Origin: an uncultured Alphaproteobacteria bacterium
GTDB lineage: Bacteria > Pseudomonadota > Alphaproteobacteria > Methylaequorales > Methylaequoraceae
Length of the DNA stretch: 64,000 bases
Direction: 5' to 3'
NCBI GenBank assembly: GCA_902579395.1
Contig: CACHGK010000003.1
Span: forward strand, 62,001 to 126,000
This document shows, one piece after another, positions 45,785 through 53,676 of this stretch (positions are counted from its first letter, which is position 1; each line of letters starts with the position of its first letter). Made by a program: the position numbers and the translations under genes. Below the pieces are notes generated by a model. It saw only the letters and a list, made by a program, of their open reading frames with translations. It searched no databases and had not been told where the DNA came from.

Positions 45785-47152
45785 TCAGAGATCAGCGAGT
45801 TTTTCTTTGATAATTTTTCTGATTTCTGAAAGTGGATAATGCCAATTATTTAATTTTTTTTGTCTTAAAAGTTTCACACTAGGATAAATTTTTTGTGACC
45901 CGCGTAATCCCCATCTAGAATCGGGAATTCTTGATAAAAGTAAATAAGTGTTTTTTCGCATTGAACCTGAAAGATGTACTAATGATGTGCATGTTGAGAT
46001 TATCATATCCATTTTGTTAACAAAAAAAGCAGTATCCATGAAAGTATTGATATATTTACTACAGTCATGATAATTATCATTTTCATAAACAAATTCAATA
46101 TTTGCTGATCCATTAAGTTGTTGTAATGAAAAGAAATTTACGTTTTTTATATTTAAAAATTTTTCAATTAATGAGGGATTTAAAGATCGAAATATCTCTC
46201 TTGGCTGCGATGGTCTCCCAGACCAAGCGATCCCAATTTTTAATTTATCATTGTTGAGGAGATTATGAAATTTTGAAGAAAGTTTATTATTGACTTTTTC
46301 AAATTTATTTTCAGATAATTGAATTGATAAAGGTGGCGGGGTGCAGTTATTTTGATTATCTTCTAGTAGATACGGTAGACTCATTTGATAGGTTATAAAG
46401 TCAGTACAGTTTATCAAATTCGATGATAATTTTTCTGTAATAATTATGTTCTTGAGATCCTTTGAATTACTAAAAAGATCATAAAGTTTTTCATTTACAA
46501 TAAAAATAACTTTATGACCTAGTGCGTTAACTTTCTTTAAGTACCTGGCGTACATAATTTGATCGCCATAACCCTGTTCGCTAAAAACAATTATAGTCTT
46601 TTTTGAATTAAGATTTTTTATATTAATTTTGAGTTCTGGTATTTTTTTTAATCTTTCATAAAACTTATTATTGGAATATTTCCTAAGCCATTGGAGTTTT
46701 TCTCTATTTTCATATAAACGATCACCCGATTTATGATTTCCAGTTAATTTTTCTATGATTGAAAGATAAAATTTCGCTAATTTTGAATCTTTATTCGAAG
46801 AAATATGTTGTTTGAGAAGTTTTTTTGCTTTTTTAAATTTTCCAACTTCAGAATAATACCAAGCCATTCCACAGTTAGCTTCAATCGAATCTGAATTTAT
46901 TTGTAATGCTGTTTTAAAACACATGTTTGACATATCAAAATTTTTATTCATCAGATATGCCGAGCCTAGGAGTTGCCAAATATTATAGTCAGACGGCTTA
47001 ATTAATACGCAGTCATTTAATATTTCTAATGCATAGCTTTTGTTTCCTGTAACATATAGTTGTTGTTTTGCTAATTCAATATTAGAATTTACTTTAAAAA
47101 TTAAATCATTATCCAAGTTACTGCTCCTTAGACTATAATCTTCAAGTTTCAT
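45785..47152 (-). CDS. TPR-repeat glycosyltransferase (GT9-like C-terminal domain)
   Basis: 455 residues. The first ~140 residues are TPR repeats (IWQLLGSAYLMNKNFDMSNMCFKTALQI, IEANCGMAWYYSEVGKFKKAKKLL). The C-terminal part is a GT-B/heptosyltransferase-like domain: VFSEQGYGDQIMYARYL (cf. EQGLGDxIQFARYL), KIGIAWSGRPSQPREIFRSL, IISTCTSLVHLSGSM, and PDSRWGLRGSQKIYPSVKLLRQ. This two-part family is common beside flagellar genes in alphaproteobacteria and is thought to glycosylate proteins. First gene of a four-gene minus-strand run, divergent from fliB. Confidence 0.82.
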   Translation of the reverse strand: MKLEDYSLRSSNLDNDLIFKVNSNIELAKQQLYVTGNKSYALEILNDCVLIKPSDYNIWQLLGSAYLMNKNFDMSNMCFKTALQINSDSIEANCGMAWYYSEVGKFKKAKKLLKQHISSNKDSKLAKFYLSIIEKLTGNHKSGDRLYENREKLQWLRKYSNNKFYERLKKIPELKINIKNLNSKKTIIVFSEQGYGDQIMYARYLKKVNALGHKVIFIVNEKLYDLFSNSKDLKNIIITEKLSSNLINCTDFITYQMSLPYLLEDNQNNCTPPPLSIQLSENKFEKVNNKLSSKFHNLLNNDKLKIGIAWSGRPSQPREIFRSLNPSLIEKFLNIKNVNFFSLQQLNGSANIEFVYENDNYHDCSKYINTFMDTAFFVNKMDMIISTCTSLVHLSGSMRKNTYLLLSRIPDSRWGLRGSQKIYPSVKLLRQKKLNNWHYPLSEIRKIIKEKLADL

Positions 47153-47192
47153 GCCAATAAAATTGACTAACGCAAGTGCTAGACTATTAGTT

Positions 47193-47208
47193 TGGCATAT
47201 TATTTGCT
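47193..47208 (+). promoter_or_regulatory. Sigma-54 (-24/-12) promoter of fliB
   Basis: TGGCATATTATTTGCT, with GG at 47194-47195 and GC at 47206-47207 (exact GG-N10-GC), matches the consensus TGGCACG-N4-TTGC[AT] except for the weak positions. Counting C47207 as -12, transcription begins at 47219, the A of the fliB ATG, so the mRNA should be leaderless. No Shine-Dalgarno lies between the element and the ATG. Confidence 0.8.
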
Positions 47209-47218
47209 GTTTTTTTAT

Positions 47219-48433
47219 ATGCCTGAAATAACACCAAAATATTACAATGAATTTAGCTGTCTAGGTGAAAAGTGCGAAGAAACATGCTGTCAAGGCTGGG
47301 TAATTAGTGTTGATAAAAATACCTTTGAAAAATACGAATCATCAAAAGACGTAATGTTTAAAAAAAATTCCTACTTCAACAAAATGCCTGAACCAACAGA
47401 TAGCTTTCATGGAATTATTAAGATGAAAAAGGATGGTTTTTGTCCATTTCTTAACGGAAAAAACTTATGTAGCATTCAAAAAAGCTATGGTGAAAATTAT
47501 TTGTCTTCAACATGTAAAACATTTCCCAGACGAAATATTAAATATTCTAATAATCAAAACATTAGAACTTTATCAATGGCTTGTCCTGAAGCGGCAAGAT
47601 TATGTTTAACCACTGATGATGCAATGAAAATTTTTGAAGACAATTATTATGAAAAGAAAAATTATATTGAGATTGTACCCAAACAATCTAGGGACTCTCA
47701 TAATATTGTAGGAGAAAAACTATTTAATAAAACTTTTTCTTTACTAAAGGATAATAATATTCCTCTCACCAATATACTTTTTGTAACAGAACAATTTTTA
47801 AATGAACAAGCAAATCTTGCTATACATCAAGATAAATTTGAAAATGTAACAAAACATTTAGTCGATGAACTAATACCAATCAATATTGTTAACTTTGATA
47901 ATTCATTTTTTAAACTTGGTTTTCTAGAAGATATATTTTGTTTTGTAAATAATTTAACCTACGACAATAAATCTAATGAAAAATTTAAGTTTATATTAAA
48001 AAATGTTTACGATGATTTGGTCACTAAATTTAAAAACTTTGATGATGCTACAGTGAATTTTAATAGATCACTAAAAATATTTAATAAATTTGAAGAGAAA
48101 AATCAGATTTATAGAAAACTATTTCAAAACGAAATACTTAGTCATGCTCAAATTTTCACTAATACAACTCCATTTTGCAGGAATAGATTTTATATAACCA
48201 TTTTTAGTGCAGCGATTTCAAAATTAATTTCAATTTCCAGAATCTCAAATAATGATGGCATGATAAATTTAGAAGATTTAATCGAACCTATTCAGAAAGT
48301 TGCTAAACATCATGGACTTTTTCTTGAATTTTATAAAAATATGGAATACAAATTTAATGATAAAATTCTTAATTCTTTAAATAAAATTGATAGAAATAAT
48401 GTATTCAATTCAGTTTTATTTCTTTTTCACTAG
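47219..48433 (+). CDS. fliB: Flagellin lysine-N-methylase FliB
   Basis: FliB N-methylates lysines of flagellin. The N-terminal cysteine cluster CLGEKCEETCCQGW (about residues 11-24) and the second cluster CPFLNGKNLCSIQ ... TCKTFPR (about 80-110) are the family signature, probably a metal or iron-sulfur site. 404 residues, normal length. I start at ATG 47219 (MPEITPKYYNEFSC) because the in-frame upstream start lies within the sigma-54 promoter. The 3' end overlaps the O-antigen ligase gene by 29 bases. Flagellin genes are not in the window, but the hook-filament genes lie 6 kb away. Confidence 0.9.
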   Translation: MPEITPKYYNEFSCLGEKCEETCCQGWVISVDKNTFEKYESSKDVMFKKNSYFNKMPEPTDSFHGIIKMKKDGFCPFLNGKNLCSIQKSYGENYLSSTCKTFPRRNIKYSNNQNIRTLSMACPEAARLCLTTDDAMKIFEDNYYEKKNYIEIVPKQSRDSHNIVGEKLFNKTFSLLKDNNIPLTNILFVTEQFLNEQANLAIHQDKFENVTKHLVDELIPINIVNFDNSFFKLGFLEDIFCFVNNLTYDNKSNEKFKFILKNVYDDLVTKFKNFDDATVNFNRSLKIFNKFEEKNQIYRKLFQNEILSHAQIFTNTTPFCRNRFYITIFSAAISKLISISRISNNDGMINLEDLIEPIQKVAKHHGLFLEFYKNMEYKFNDKILNSLNKIDRNNVFNSVLFLFH

Positions 48434-49637
48434 TATTTTTAAATAGATTTACTTTAATTTTAATTGCTATAAAAGCCAAAATTAAATAATAGCTTGCCTG
48501 CCACCAACCCAACCAAAATGAAAAGTTTACCAGTGAAGTACTCCAAAAATATCCATTAAAAAAAATTAAATATAAACGTGAGGTAGTACATTTTGTTATT
48601 TTCCAGACCTTATAGTTGATTATGAAAATAAAGAAAAAAAAGGAAACTAATCCAAGAAATCCAGTTTCTAATAGAAGTTCTATAATGAAGTTATGTGGAT
48701 GACTTGAAATAAAATTCATATCACCGGTATAGGGCGAACCTATTTCTTTTTGACTGCCTTTGATAAAATTTGAGGTGTCTTGACCATATCCAAATAATGG
48801 TTTTATTTTTATTTTTTTTATTGAGAACCCCCACATAAATTGTCGATGAGGATCGATTAATTCAGTAGGAATTGTAAATTGAAAATCTTGAATATTTTTT
48901 TCTTGGTGATCTCTGGGGAGATTTTGTGCAAAAAAGATTGTGGAAAAACAAAAAGAAAAAAATACGGTTGATATTATTAAAATTCGCAATTTTTTTTTTT
49001 GCTTTAAAATATTATACAAAAAAAAGACTAAACATGATGATGAACCAATAATAATTCCCAGGATTGCTGAGTTGCAATTGCTAATTATTATATTAGGAAT
49101 TAAAAATAATAATGGGATAATGTTTAATTTTGATTTTGATAAAAAGAAGATCAAGAAAGATAATAGTGTCATAATATTCATATAACCTTTGAATCTAATT
49201 ACTTCTGACATTTCAGAAAAATCAAAATGTGAAAAATTATAAGTTGTAATAACAAAACAATTTATAAAAAGGCTGATAGAAAATATTTTAAAAAGAAGAT
49301 CAGCATATTCTTTTTTTTTAATAAAAATTAAGTACAGTATAAATGAGAAAAAAACTATAAGGTATAAATAAATTATTACAGCTATAGATCTCTCTATTTT
49401 TATAGAGTTTAAAACCGAGATAAAGAAGCAAGAAATAAAAAGAAGTAGTATCAAAAGTTCTTTTTTATTTATATTTTTTAAAGAAGTCTTTAGGTCTTGG
49501 ACTAAAGATTTCTTGTTTATAAAAATTAATGTTAATAAACCAAGGCTTAATAGCGTTCCAAAAATAATTTTATTTATTAATAATAAAGAATAACAGAATC
49601 CAATTATGAATATGGATAGATATGTCTCAATTTTCAT
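48405..49637 (-). CDS. O-antigen ligase/polymerase-like membrane protein (Wzy_C family)
   Basis: 410 residues, about 11-12 hydrophobic helices. The periplasmic loop motif FGYGQDTSNFIKGSQ ... SSHPHNFIIELLLETGFLGL (about residues 290-340) is the Wzy/WaaL signature (GxGxG...HNxxLxxxxExGxxG). It joins or ligates sugar polymers at the outer face of the inner membrane. The ATG at 49637, 5 bases after the preceding stop, is preferred to one at 49670. LPS O-antigen or a glycoprotein oligosaccharyltransferase role cannot be told apart by sequence. Confidence 0.85.
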   Translation of the reverse strand: MKIETYLSIFIIGFCYSLLLINKIIFGTLLSLGLLTLIFINKKSLVQDLKTSLKNINKKELLILLLFISCFFISVLNSIKIERSIAVIIYLYLIVFFSFILYLIFIKKKEYADLLFKIFSISLFINCFVITTYNFSHFDFSEMSEVIRFKGYMNIMTLLSFLIFFLSKSKLNIIPLLFLIPNIIISNCNSAILGIIIGSSSCLVFFLYNILKQKKKLRILIISTVFFSFCFSTIFFAQNLPRDHQEKNIQDFQFTIPTELIDPHRQFMWGFSIKKIKIKPLFGYGQDTSNFIKGSQKEIGSPYTGDMNFISSHPHNFIIELLLETGFLGLVSFFFFIFIINYKVWKITKCTTSRLYLIFFNGYFWSTSLVNFSFWLGWWQASYYLILAFIAIKIKVNLFKNTSEKEIKLN

Positions 49638-49642
49638 ATAAA

Positions 49643-49894
49643 CTAAAATAAAATTGATATTATAATCCAACCTACAATTGTAGCAACAATAATAAAAACC
49701 AAAAATTGAAGTAATAAAATTAAATTTTTTGTTATTACTTGCTTATCAAATTTTGAAAAAAAGAAAGTAAGTAATCTAAAAATATTTCTTAAAATATAAA
49801 GTGCAATCGCACCTGTTAGAAAGTAAAAAAATAATTTTAATAAGTTGTAGTAAAATCCAATTTCATTTTTTAGTGATAAGAAAAATTCATACAT
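49643..49894 (-). CDS. Small two-helix membrane protein, unknown
   Basis: 83 residues with two hydrophobic helices (about 18-45, LLKLFFYFLTGAIALYILRNIFRLLTFF, and 60-82, LILLLQFLVFIIVATIVGWIIISIL) joined by a short basic turn (SKFDKQVITK), giving a hairpin in the inner membrane. Its ATG directly follows the stop of the 45-residue zinc-ribbon gene, and its stop is 5 bases before the ligase ATG, so it belongs to that operon. I do not recognise a family. Confidence 0.6.
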   Translation of the reverse strand: MYEFFLSLKNEIGFYYNLLKLFFYFLTGAIALYILRNIFRLLTFFFSKFDKQVITKNLILLLQFLVFIIVATIVGWIIISILF

Positions 49895-50032
49895 TTATTT
49901 TGATGATTCTTGTTCACACTTCGAACAAATTTGATAATCAATGGATCTTTTGGGATAAATGGTTCCTATTTCTTCAGAATATATCCAGAAGATTGAGCCA
50001 CACTTTTGACACTCAATCCAGAGTTTTTCCAT
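49895..50032 (-). CDS. 45-residue zinc-ribbon protein
   Basis: Very small gene found by reading the minus strand between neighbours. The protein has two CxxC knuckles (CQKC, residues 8-11, and CSKC, 36-39) spaced like a rubredoxin-type zinc ribbon, with two conserved-looking tryptophans nearby. Its TAA is followed directly by the ATG of the 83-residue membrane-protein gene, and it begins 6 bases after the 31-residue gene. That packing supports a real gene. Function unknown. Confidence 0.6.
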   Translation of the reverse strand: MEKLWIECQKCGSIFWIYSEEIGTIYPKRSIDYQICSKCEQESSK

Positions 50033-50038
50033 AAATTT

Positions 50039-50134
50039 TTATCCAGATTTGAGTTTATCTAAAACTTTGGAGAAAATCCCTTGAAGCTCTTCTTTTTTAA
50101 CTTTTTTAGGGTCAATTTTAATTTTTTTTGCCAT
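50039..50134 (-). CDS. 31-residue basic protein, unknown
   Basis: Tiny ORF with strong expression signals: an excellent Shine-Dalgarno (GGAAGGAT) about 7-9 bases before the ATG and a sigma-70 promoter at 50158-50186. The product is lysine-rich and helical (MAKKIKIDPKKVKKEELQGI, then FSKVLDKLKSG). It is the first gene of the run leading into the zinc ribbon, two-helix protein and O-antigen ligase. No function is evident. It could instead be a leader peptide. Confidence 0.5.
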   Translation of the reverse strand: MAKKIKIDPKKVKKEELQGIFSKVLDKLKSG

Positions 50135-50157
50135 TTTAATATCCTTCCAACAAAAAT

Positions 50158-50186
50158 ATACTATTATGTGAATATAGTCGTGTCAA
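50158..50186 (-). promoter_or_regulatory. Sigma-70-type promoter for the small-gene/O-antigen ligase run
   Basis: On the minus strand a perfect -35 TTGACA (50186-50181) is followed, after a 17-base spacer, by TAGTAT (50163-50158). The predicted start is near 50151, giving a short leader that contains the GGAAGGAT ribosome site before the ATG at 50134. Confidence 0.55.
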
Positions 50187-50198
50187 CATACAAAAAAA

Positions 50199-50612
50199 AT
50201 GCCACAAATATTTAAAGAATTAATTTTCAAAACATCAAATAAGGTGTTCTTGGATATAACGAACGAAATAATTGATGTAATCTCTTATAATTCTGTTAAT
50301 AATGCATTAGTTAATTTATCAATAATGCACACTAGTTGTTCTTTACTTATACAAGAAAATGCTGATCCGTCAGTACAAAAAGATATAAAAGATTTTTTAA
50401 ATACAATTGCCCCAGAAAAAGAATATTTTCATAAATCTGAAGGTCCAGATGATATGCCTGCACATTTAAAGTCTTTATTAACTCAAACACATTTAAGTTT
50501 AAGTGTTAAAAACAAAAAATTAATTCTTGGAAAATGGCAGGGAATTTTTCTTATAGAGCACAGAGTGGCTCCCCATAAAAGAAGAGTGCTAGTCCATATA
50601 TTAGAGGTTTAG
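50199..50612 (+). CDS. YjbQ family protein (UPF0047)
   Basis: 137 residues. The compact family motifs are complete: MHTSCSLLIQENADPSV (about 43-59), FHKSEGPDDMPAHLKSLL and LGKWQGIFLIEHRVAPHKRRVLVHI at the end. YjbQ proteins have a weak thiamine-phosphate-synthase-like activity, and their true role is uncertain. The stop is directly followed by the ATG of the next gene, so the two are co-transcribed. Confidence 0.93.
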   Translation: MPQIFKELIFKTSNKVFLDITNEIIDVISYNSVNNALVNLSIMHTSCSLLIQENADPSVQKDIKDFLNTIAPEKEYFHKSEGPDDMPAHLKSLLTQTHLSLSVKNKKLILGKWQGIFLIEHRVAPHKRRVLVHILEV

Positions 50613-51161
50613 ATGGTCTTACTTCAATCACCCATATGTAAGTTTGGTGAACAAATGCCGGAGTTTAAATTATTAAACGTAGACGGCATAGAATATTCGT
50701 CAAAAGAACTTTGTGGAAAAAATGGCACCTTGATAATGTTCATATGTAACCATTGCCCATATGTAAAAGCAATAATTGATGATCTTATAAAAGTTGTCAA
50801 AGAATTGAAAGAATTTGATATTTCATCTGTTGCAATTATGCCAAACGATTTTAATAAATATCCTGAAGATAATTTTGAGAATATGAAAGAAATTTCAAGA
50901 ATAAAAATGTTTTCTTTTCCTTATTTATTAGATTCGGATCAGTTAATTGCAAAAAAATTTGGTGCTGTCTGCACTCCTGATTTTTTTGGTTATAATGCTA
51001 GAAATCAACTTCAGTATAGGGGAAGATTTGGACAAATTAAAAATCTAGTACTAACTAATCATAAAAAAGATCTTTTGGAAGCTATGAAGGAAATTTCAAA
51101 AAAGCAAAAAGGTCCAAAAATTCAATACCCATCTGCAGGATGTAGTATTAAATGGAAATGA
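50613..51161 (+). CDS. Thioredoxin-fold/AhpC-TSA family protein
   Basis: 182 residues. The redox motif CNHCPYVKAIID (CxxC variant with Pro, about 46-57) and MPNDFNKYPEDNFENMKEI, then a cis-Pro-like loop VCTPDFFGY, mark the thioredoxin family close to peroxiredoxins found in many marine bacteria. There is no signal peptide, so it is cytoplasmic. Its electron partner is unknown. The 3' end overlaps the convergent dehalogenase-like gene by 14 bases. Confidence 0.85.
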   Translation: MVLLQSPICKFGEQMPEFKLLNVDGIEYSSKELCGKNGTLIMFICNHCPYVKAIIDDLIKVVKELKEFDISSVAIMPNDFNKYPEDNFENMKEISRIKMFSFPYLLDSDQLIAKKFGAVCTPDFFGYNARNQLQYRGRFGQIKNLVLTNHKKDLLEAMKEISKKQKGPKIQYPSAGCSIKWK

Positions 51162-51822
51162 TCTGATTTGTAATATCCAAAAGATTTTCTCCAATCAAGT
51201 CAGGTTTTAAATATTTTTCATTTAATTTTTTTTCATATCTTTTGACATAAGCTGTTCTCATACCAATATTTTTTGCCCCATTAACGTCCCACCCATGTGC
51301 AGCTACCATGAGACATTCAGAGGGCTTATTTTTAAGTTCTTCGCAAACATGAATGTAGGGGGCTGGAAAAGGCTTCCATTTTTTAACCTCATCTACAGAA
51401 AAACATAATTCAACAAAATCACTTATTTTATTTTTGATTAAAAGTTGTCTGGTGACATTCCTCGATCCATTTGTAAGAGTAACTAATCTAAATTTTTTAC
51501 TCAAAATCCTAAATGACTCAGTCACCTCTGGATGACTTCTTAGATTCTTAAAAGAGTTATTTAAAAAAGATAAGGTATGAATGTCATTCTTTAAATTTTT
51601 TTGAAGAAATAATCTTTCGAGTTCAATTATTCCTAATTCTGAAAACTTCATAAAATTATTATTTATACTAGATGAAAAACCTTCTTTAAGTACATTTGAG
51701 AACCAAAATTTAACATCATTCTTTGATAAACCATTTAACTCGAATTGATTTTCTAAAAATTTTAAAGAAAAAATAGTTTCGTTTACATCAAATACAATAC
51801 TTTTTAAATTTTTAAATGGCAT
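51148..51822 (-). CDS. HAD hydrolase, haloacid dehalogenase type II-like
   Basis: 224 residues. HAD motif I VFDVNETIFSL (nucleophile Asp), motif II VTLTNGS, motif III KPFPAPY and motif IV VAAHGWDVNGAKNIGM are in the pattern of L-2-haloacid dehalogenases (the HGWDxxGA form). It may act on 2-haloacids, though many family members are plain phosphatases. The start codon lies within the divergent sigma-54 promoter of the sulfotransferase gene, so occupancy there could affect both. Confidence 0.82.
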   Translation of the reverse strand: MPFKNLKSIVFDVNETIFSLKFLENQFELNGLSKNDVKFWFSNVLKEGFSSSINNNFMKFSELGIIELERLFLQKNLKNDIHTLSFLNNSFKNLRSHPEVTESFRILSKKFRLVTLTNGSRNVTRQLLIKNKISDFVELCFSVDEVKKWKPFPAPYIHVCEELKNKPSECLMVAAHGWDVNGAKNIGMRTAYVKRYEKKLNEKYLKPDLIGENLLDITNQIISI

Positions 51823-51832
51823 AAAAGTTGCT
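51817..51832 (+). promoter_or_regulatory. Sigma-54 (-24/-12) promoter of the TPR-sulfotransferase gene
   Basis: TGGCATAAAAGTTGCT has GG at 51818-51819 and GC at 51830-51831, exact GG-N10-GC spacing and the same TGGCAT ... TTGCT form as the fliB site. With C51831 as -12, transcription starts at 51843, the A of the ATG. The TGGCAT overlaps the start codon of the divergent HAD gene. No Shine-Dalgarno lies between element and ATG. Confidence 0.78.
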
Positions 51833-51842
51833 GATTTTTGTT

Positions 51843-53633
51843 ATGAGTTATCGGATAGATCAAAATTTACAAAAAAAAAAAGAAATATACAAAGAGTTAT
51901 TAGAAAAAAAAATCACTTTCTGTAATGAAAAATTAATCAAGGATCCTCAGGATATTGAATCATACTTCCAACTTTCTGATATAGCTATTAATTCATCTCA
52001 GTTTGAATTGTCAGATACTTTTTTGAAGGTTGCGGATACTATAAAACCTTTCTCTACTAAATTATTAATCAGAAAAGTAAATAATTTTATAAAAATTGGT
52101 AATTTTGAAAAAGCACATAGCTTAATAAAAAGATTTTATTATGAGCAAAATTTATATGATGATTTAAAAGATAACCCAAAAATATTGTCCTATTTTTCAA
52201 ATATTTTATTAACAGTATTTGCCGATTATGAAGGTAGTTTAAAATTAAGTTTAGATTCGATTAAGAGGTTTCCAAAAATTGAAGAAGGTTATAAAAGCTT
52301 GGCAGAAAACTATATTTATTTTTATGGAGATTTATTGCAAGGTAGAAGAATCCTTATTGAGTCAATCAATAAATTCCACTCAACACTTCTCGCTGAATCA
52401 TATATAAAAAGTTTTTTTCTTAATAACCCAAAGGCTGGTCTTTATGAATTAATTAAACTGAAAAAAGCAGGATTATTTTCTAAAAATGCATTCAAAATTT
52501 TATATTTTAATATTATGTCTTTTATTGGAAATTTGCAGTCGCAATTAGATTCATTGATGGAGATTAAGGATTATATTGATGAGGATCAATTTGATTATGA
52601 AAGACTTAGTTTAAATCCGAGTTATATTAATGAAATTTCATTAGACATTTTGCAACACAAAATTAAATTTGTTGAAGATGAACTTAGTTTTGAATTGGAT
52701 CATAATAATAAAAAAACATTGTCAAATAAGCTGTATTATTTGAAAATAATTATAGCCAGAAAATTTTTTAAGAAAAAAAAAATTAATGATGAATTTAAAT
52801 TTCTTGAAGAGGCTAAAGAAATATATTTTAAAAAAAACTTTCATTGTTCGACAAATCATACCCCTCCTATAAAGATAAAAAGTATGCCGATGACTTTATT
52901 TAATGATCAAAATGAATATGTTGAGTTAGTTAAGAAAAATAAATTAATATCTTATGATTATTCACCAATTTTTATTATTGGACTTCCAAGATCAGGATCA
53001 ACTTTGATTGAAAGTATAATTTCTGGATCAAAAGACATTATTAGTTGCGACGAATCTCAAATTATTTTGAAATTTAAGAATTATATTAAATTTATTAATA
53101 AGAAAAAAAGTATTATGGAAATGTATATTAATAATTTTCCTGAAATTTCTAATTTTAAAAGATTTACAGATAAGTCATTAAATAACTTTGCTAATATTGA
53201 TCTTATAATTCAGTTATTTCCTAAAGCAAAATTTATTAATTGTGTCAGAAACCCCAAAGAAAATGCAATAGCTATTTTTAAAAATAATTTTGATACTCTT
53301 CCATGGTCACTAAATATTAAATCTATTCTTAAATATATGGACGAGTATTTCAAATTAATAAATCATTATAAAAAAAAATATAAAGAAAAAATCTATACTT
53401 TAGATCATAAAAATTTAGTTTGTGACAAACAAAATACATCCAAGAAGCTTTTTGAATTTTTAGGTATTAAATGGAAACCTGAATTTTTAGATATTCACAA
53501 AAAAAAATTTACAACAGGAACATCAAGCAAACGACAGATAAAAAAGAAAATTTCAAAATCATTTTTGAATAAATATACTGATTATTATAAAAATTTAGAT
53601 CAATTTAAAAAATATTATAGTTGGCTTAATTAA
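51843..53633 (+). CDS. TPR-repeat sulfotransferase
   Basis: 596 residues from ATG 51843; an upstream TTG start would run through the sigma-54 promoter. The N-terminal half is helical repeats (TPR-like, e.g. DIESYFQLSDIAINSSQFELSD and NFEKAHSLIKRFY). The C-terminal domain has the PAPS-binding P-loop GLPRSGSTLIESII (about 380-393), and the 3'-phosphate-binding RNPKENAIAIFK region and KLFEFLGIKWKPEF. It should transfer sulfate from PAPS. The promoter links it to flagellar genes; a flagellin or hook glycan target is inferred. Confidence 0.85.
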   Translation: MSYRIDQNLQKKKEIYKELLEKKITFCNEKLIKDPQDIESYFQLSDIAINSSQFELSDTFLKVADTIKPFSTKLLIRKVNNFIKIGNFEKAHSLIKRFYYEQNLYDDLKDNPKILSYFSNILLTVFADYEGSLKLSLDSIKRFPKIEEGYKSLAENYIYFYGDLLQGRRILIESINKFHSTLLAESYIKSFFLNNPKAGLYELIKLKKAGLFSKNAFKILYFNIMSFIGNLQSQLDSLMEIKDYIDEDQFDYERLSLNPSYINEISLDILQHKIKFVEDELSFELDHNNKKTLSNKLYYLKIIIARKFFKKKKINDEFKFLEEAKEIYFKKNFHCSTNHTPPIKIKSMPMTLFNDQNEYVELVKKNKLISYDYSPIFIIGLPRSGSTLIESIISGSKDIISCDESQIILKFKNYIKFINKKKSIMEMYINNFPEISNFKRFTDKSLNNFANIDLIIQLFPKAKFINCVRNPKENAIAIFKNNFDTLPWSLNIKSILKYMDEYFKLINHYKKKYKEKIYTLDHKNLVCDKQNTSKKLFEFLGIKWKPEFLDIHKKKFTTGTSSKRQIKKKISKSFLNKYTDYYKNLDQFKKYYSWLN

Positions 53634-53676
53634 AGTATTGCTTTATGAAATTTAAAAATATTTTTACTCTCAATAT

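Noticed and set aside
50188-50205. Minus-strand TGGCATTTTTTTTGT resembling a sigma-54 site upstream of the 31-residue gene
   Set aside because: The -12 dinucleotide is GT, not GC, and a good sigma-70 promoter lies just downstream. The T run alone creates the resemblance.
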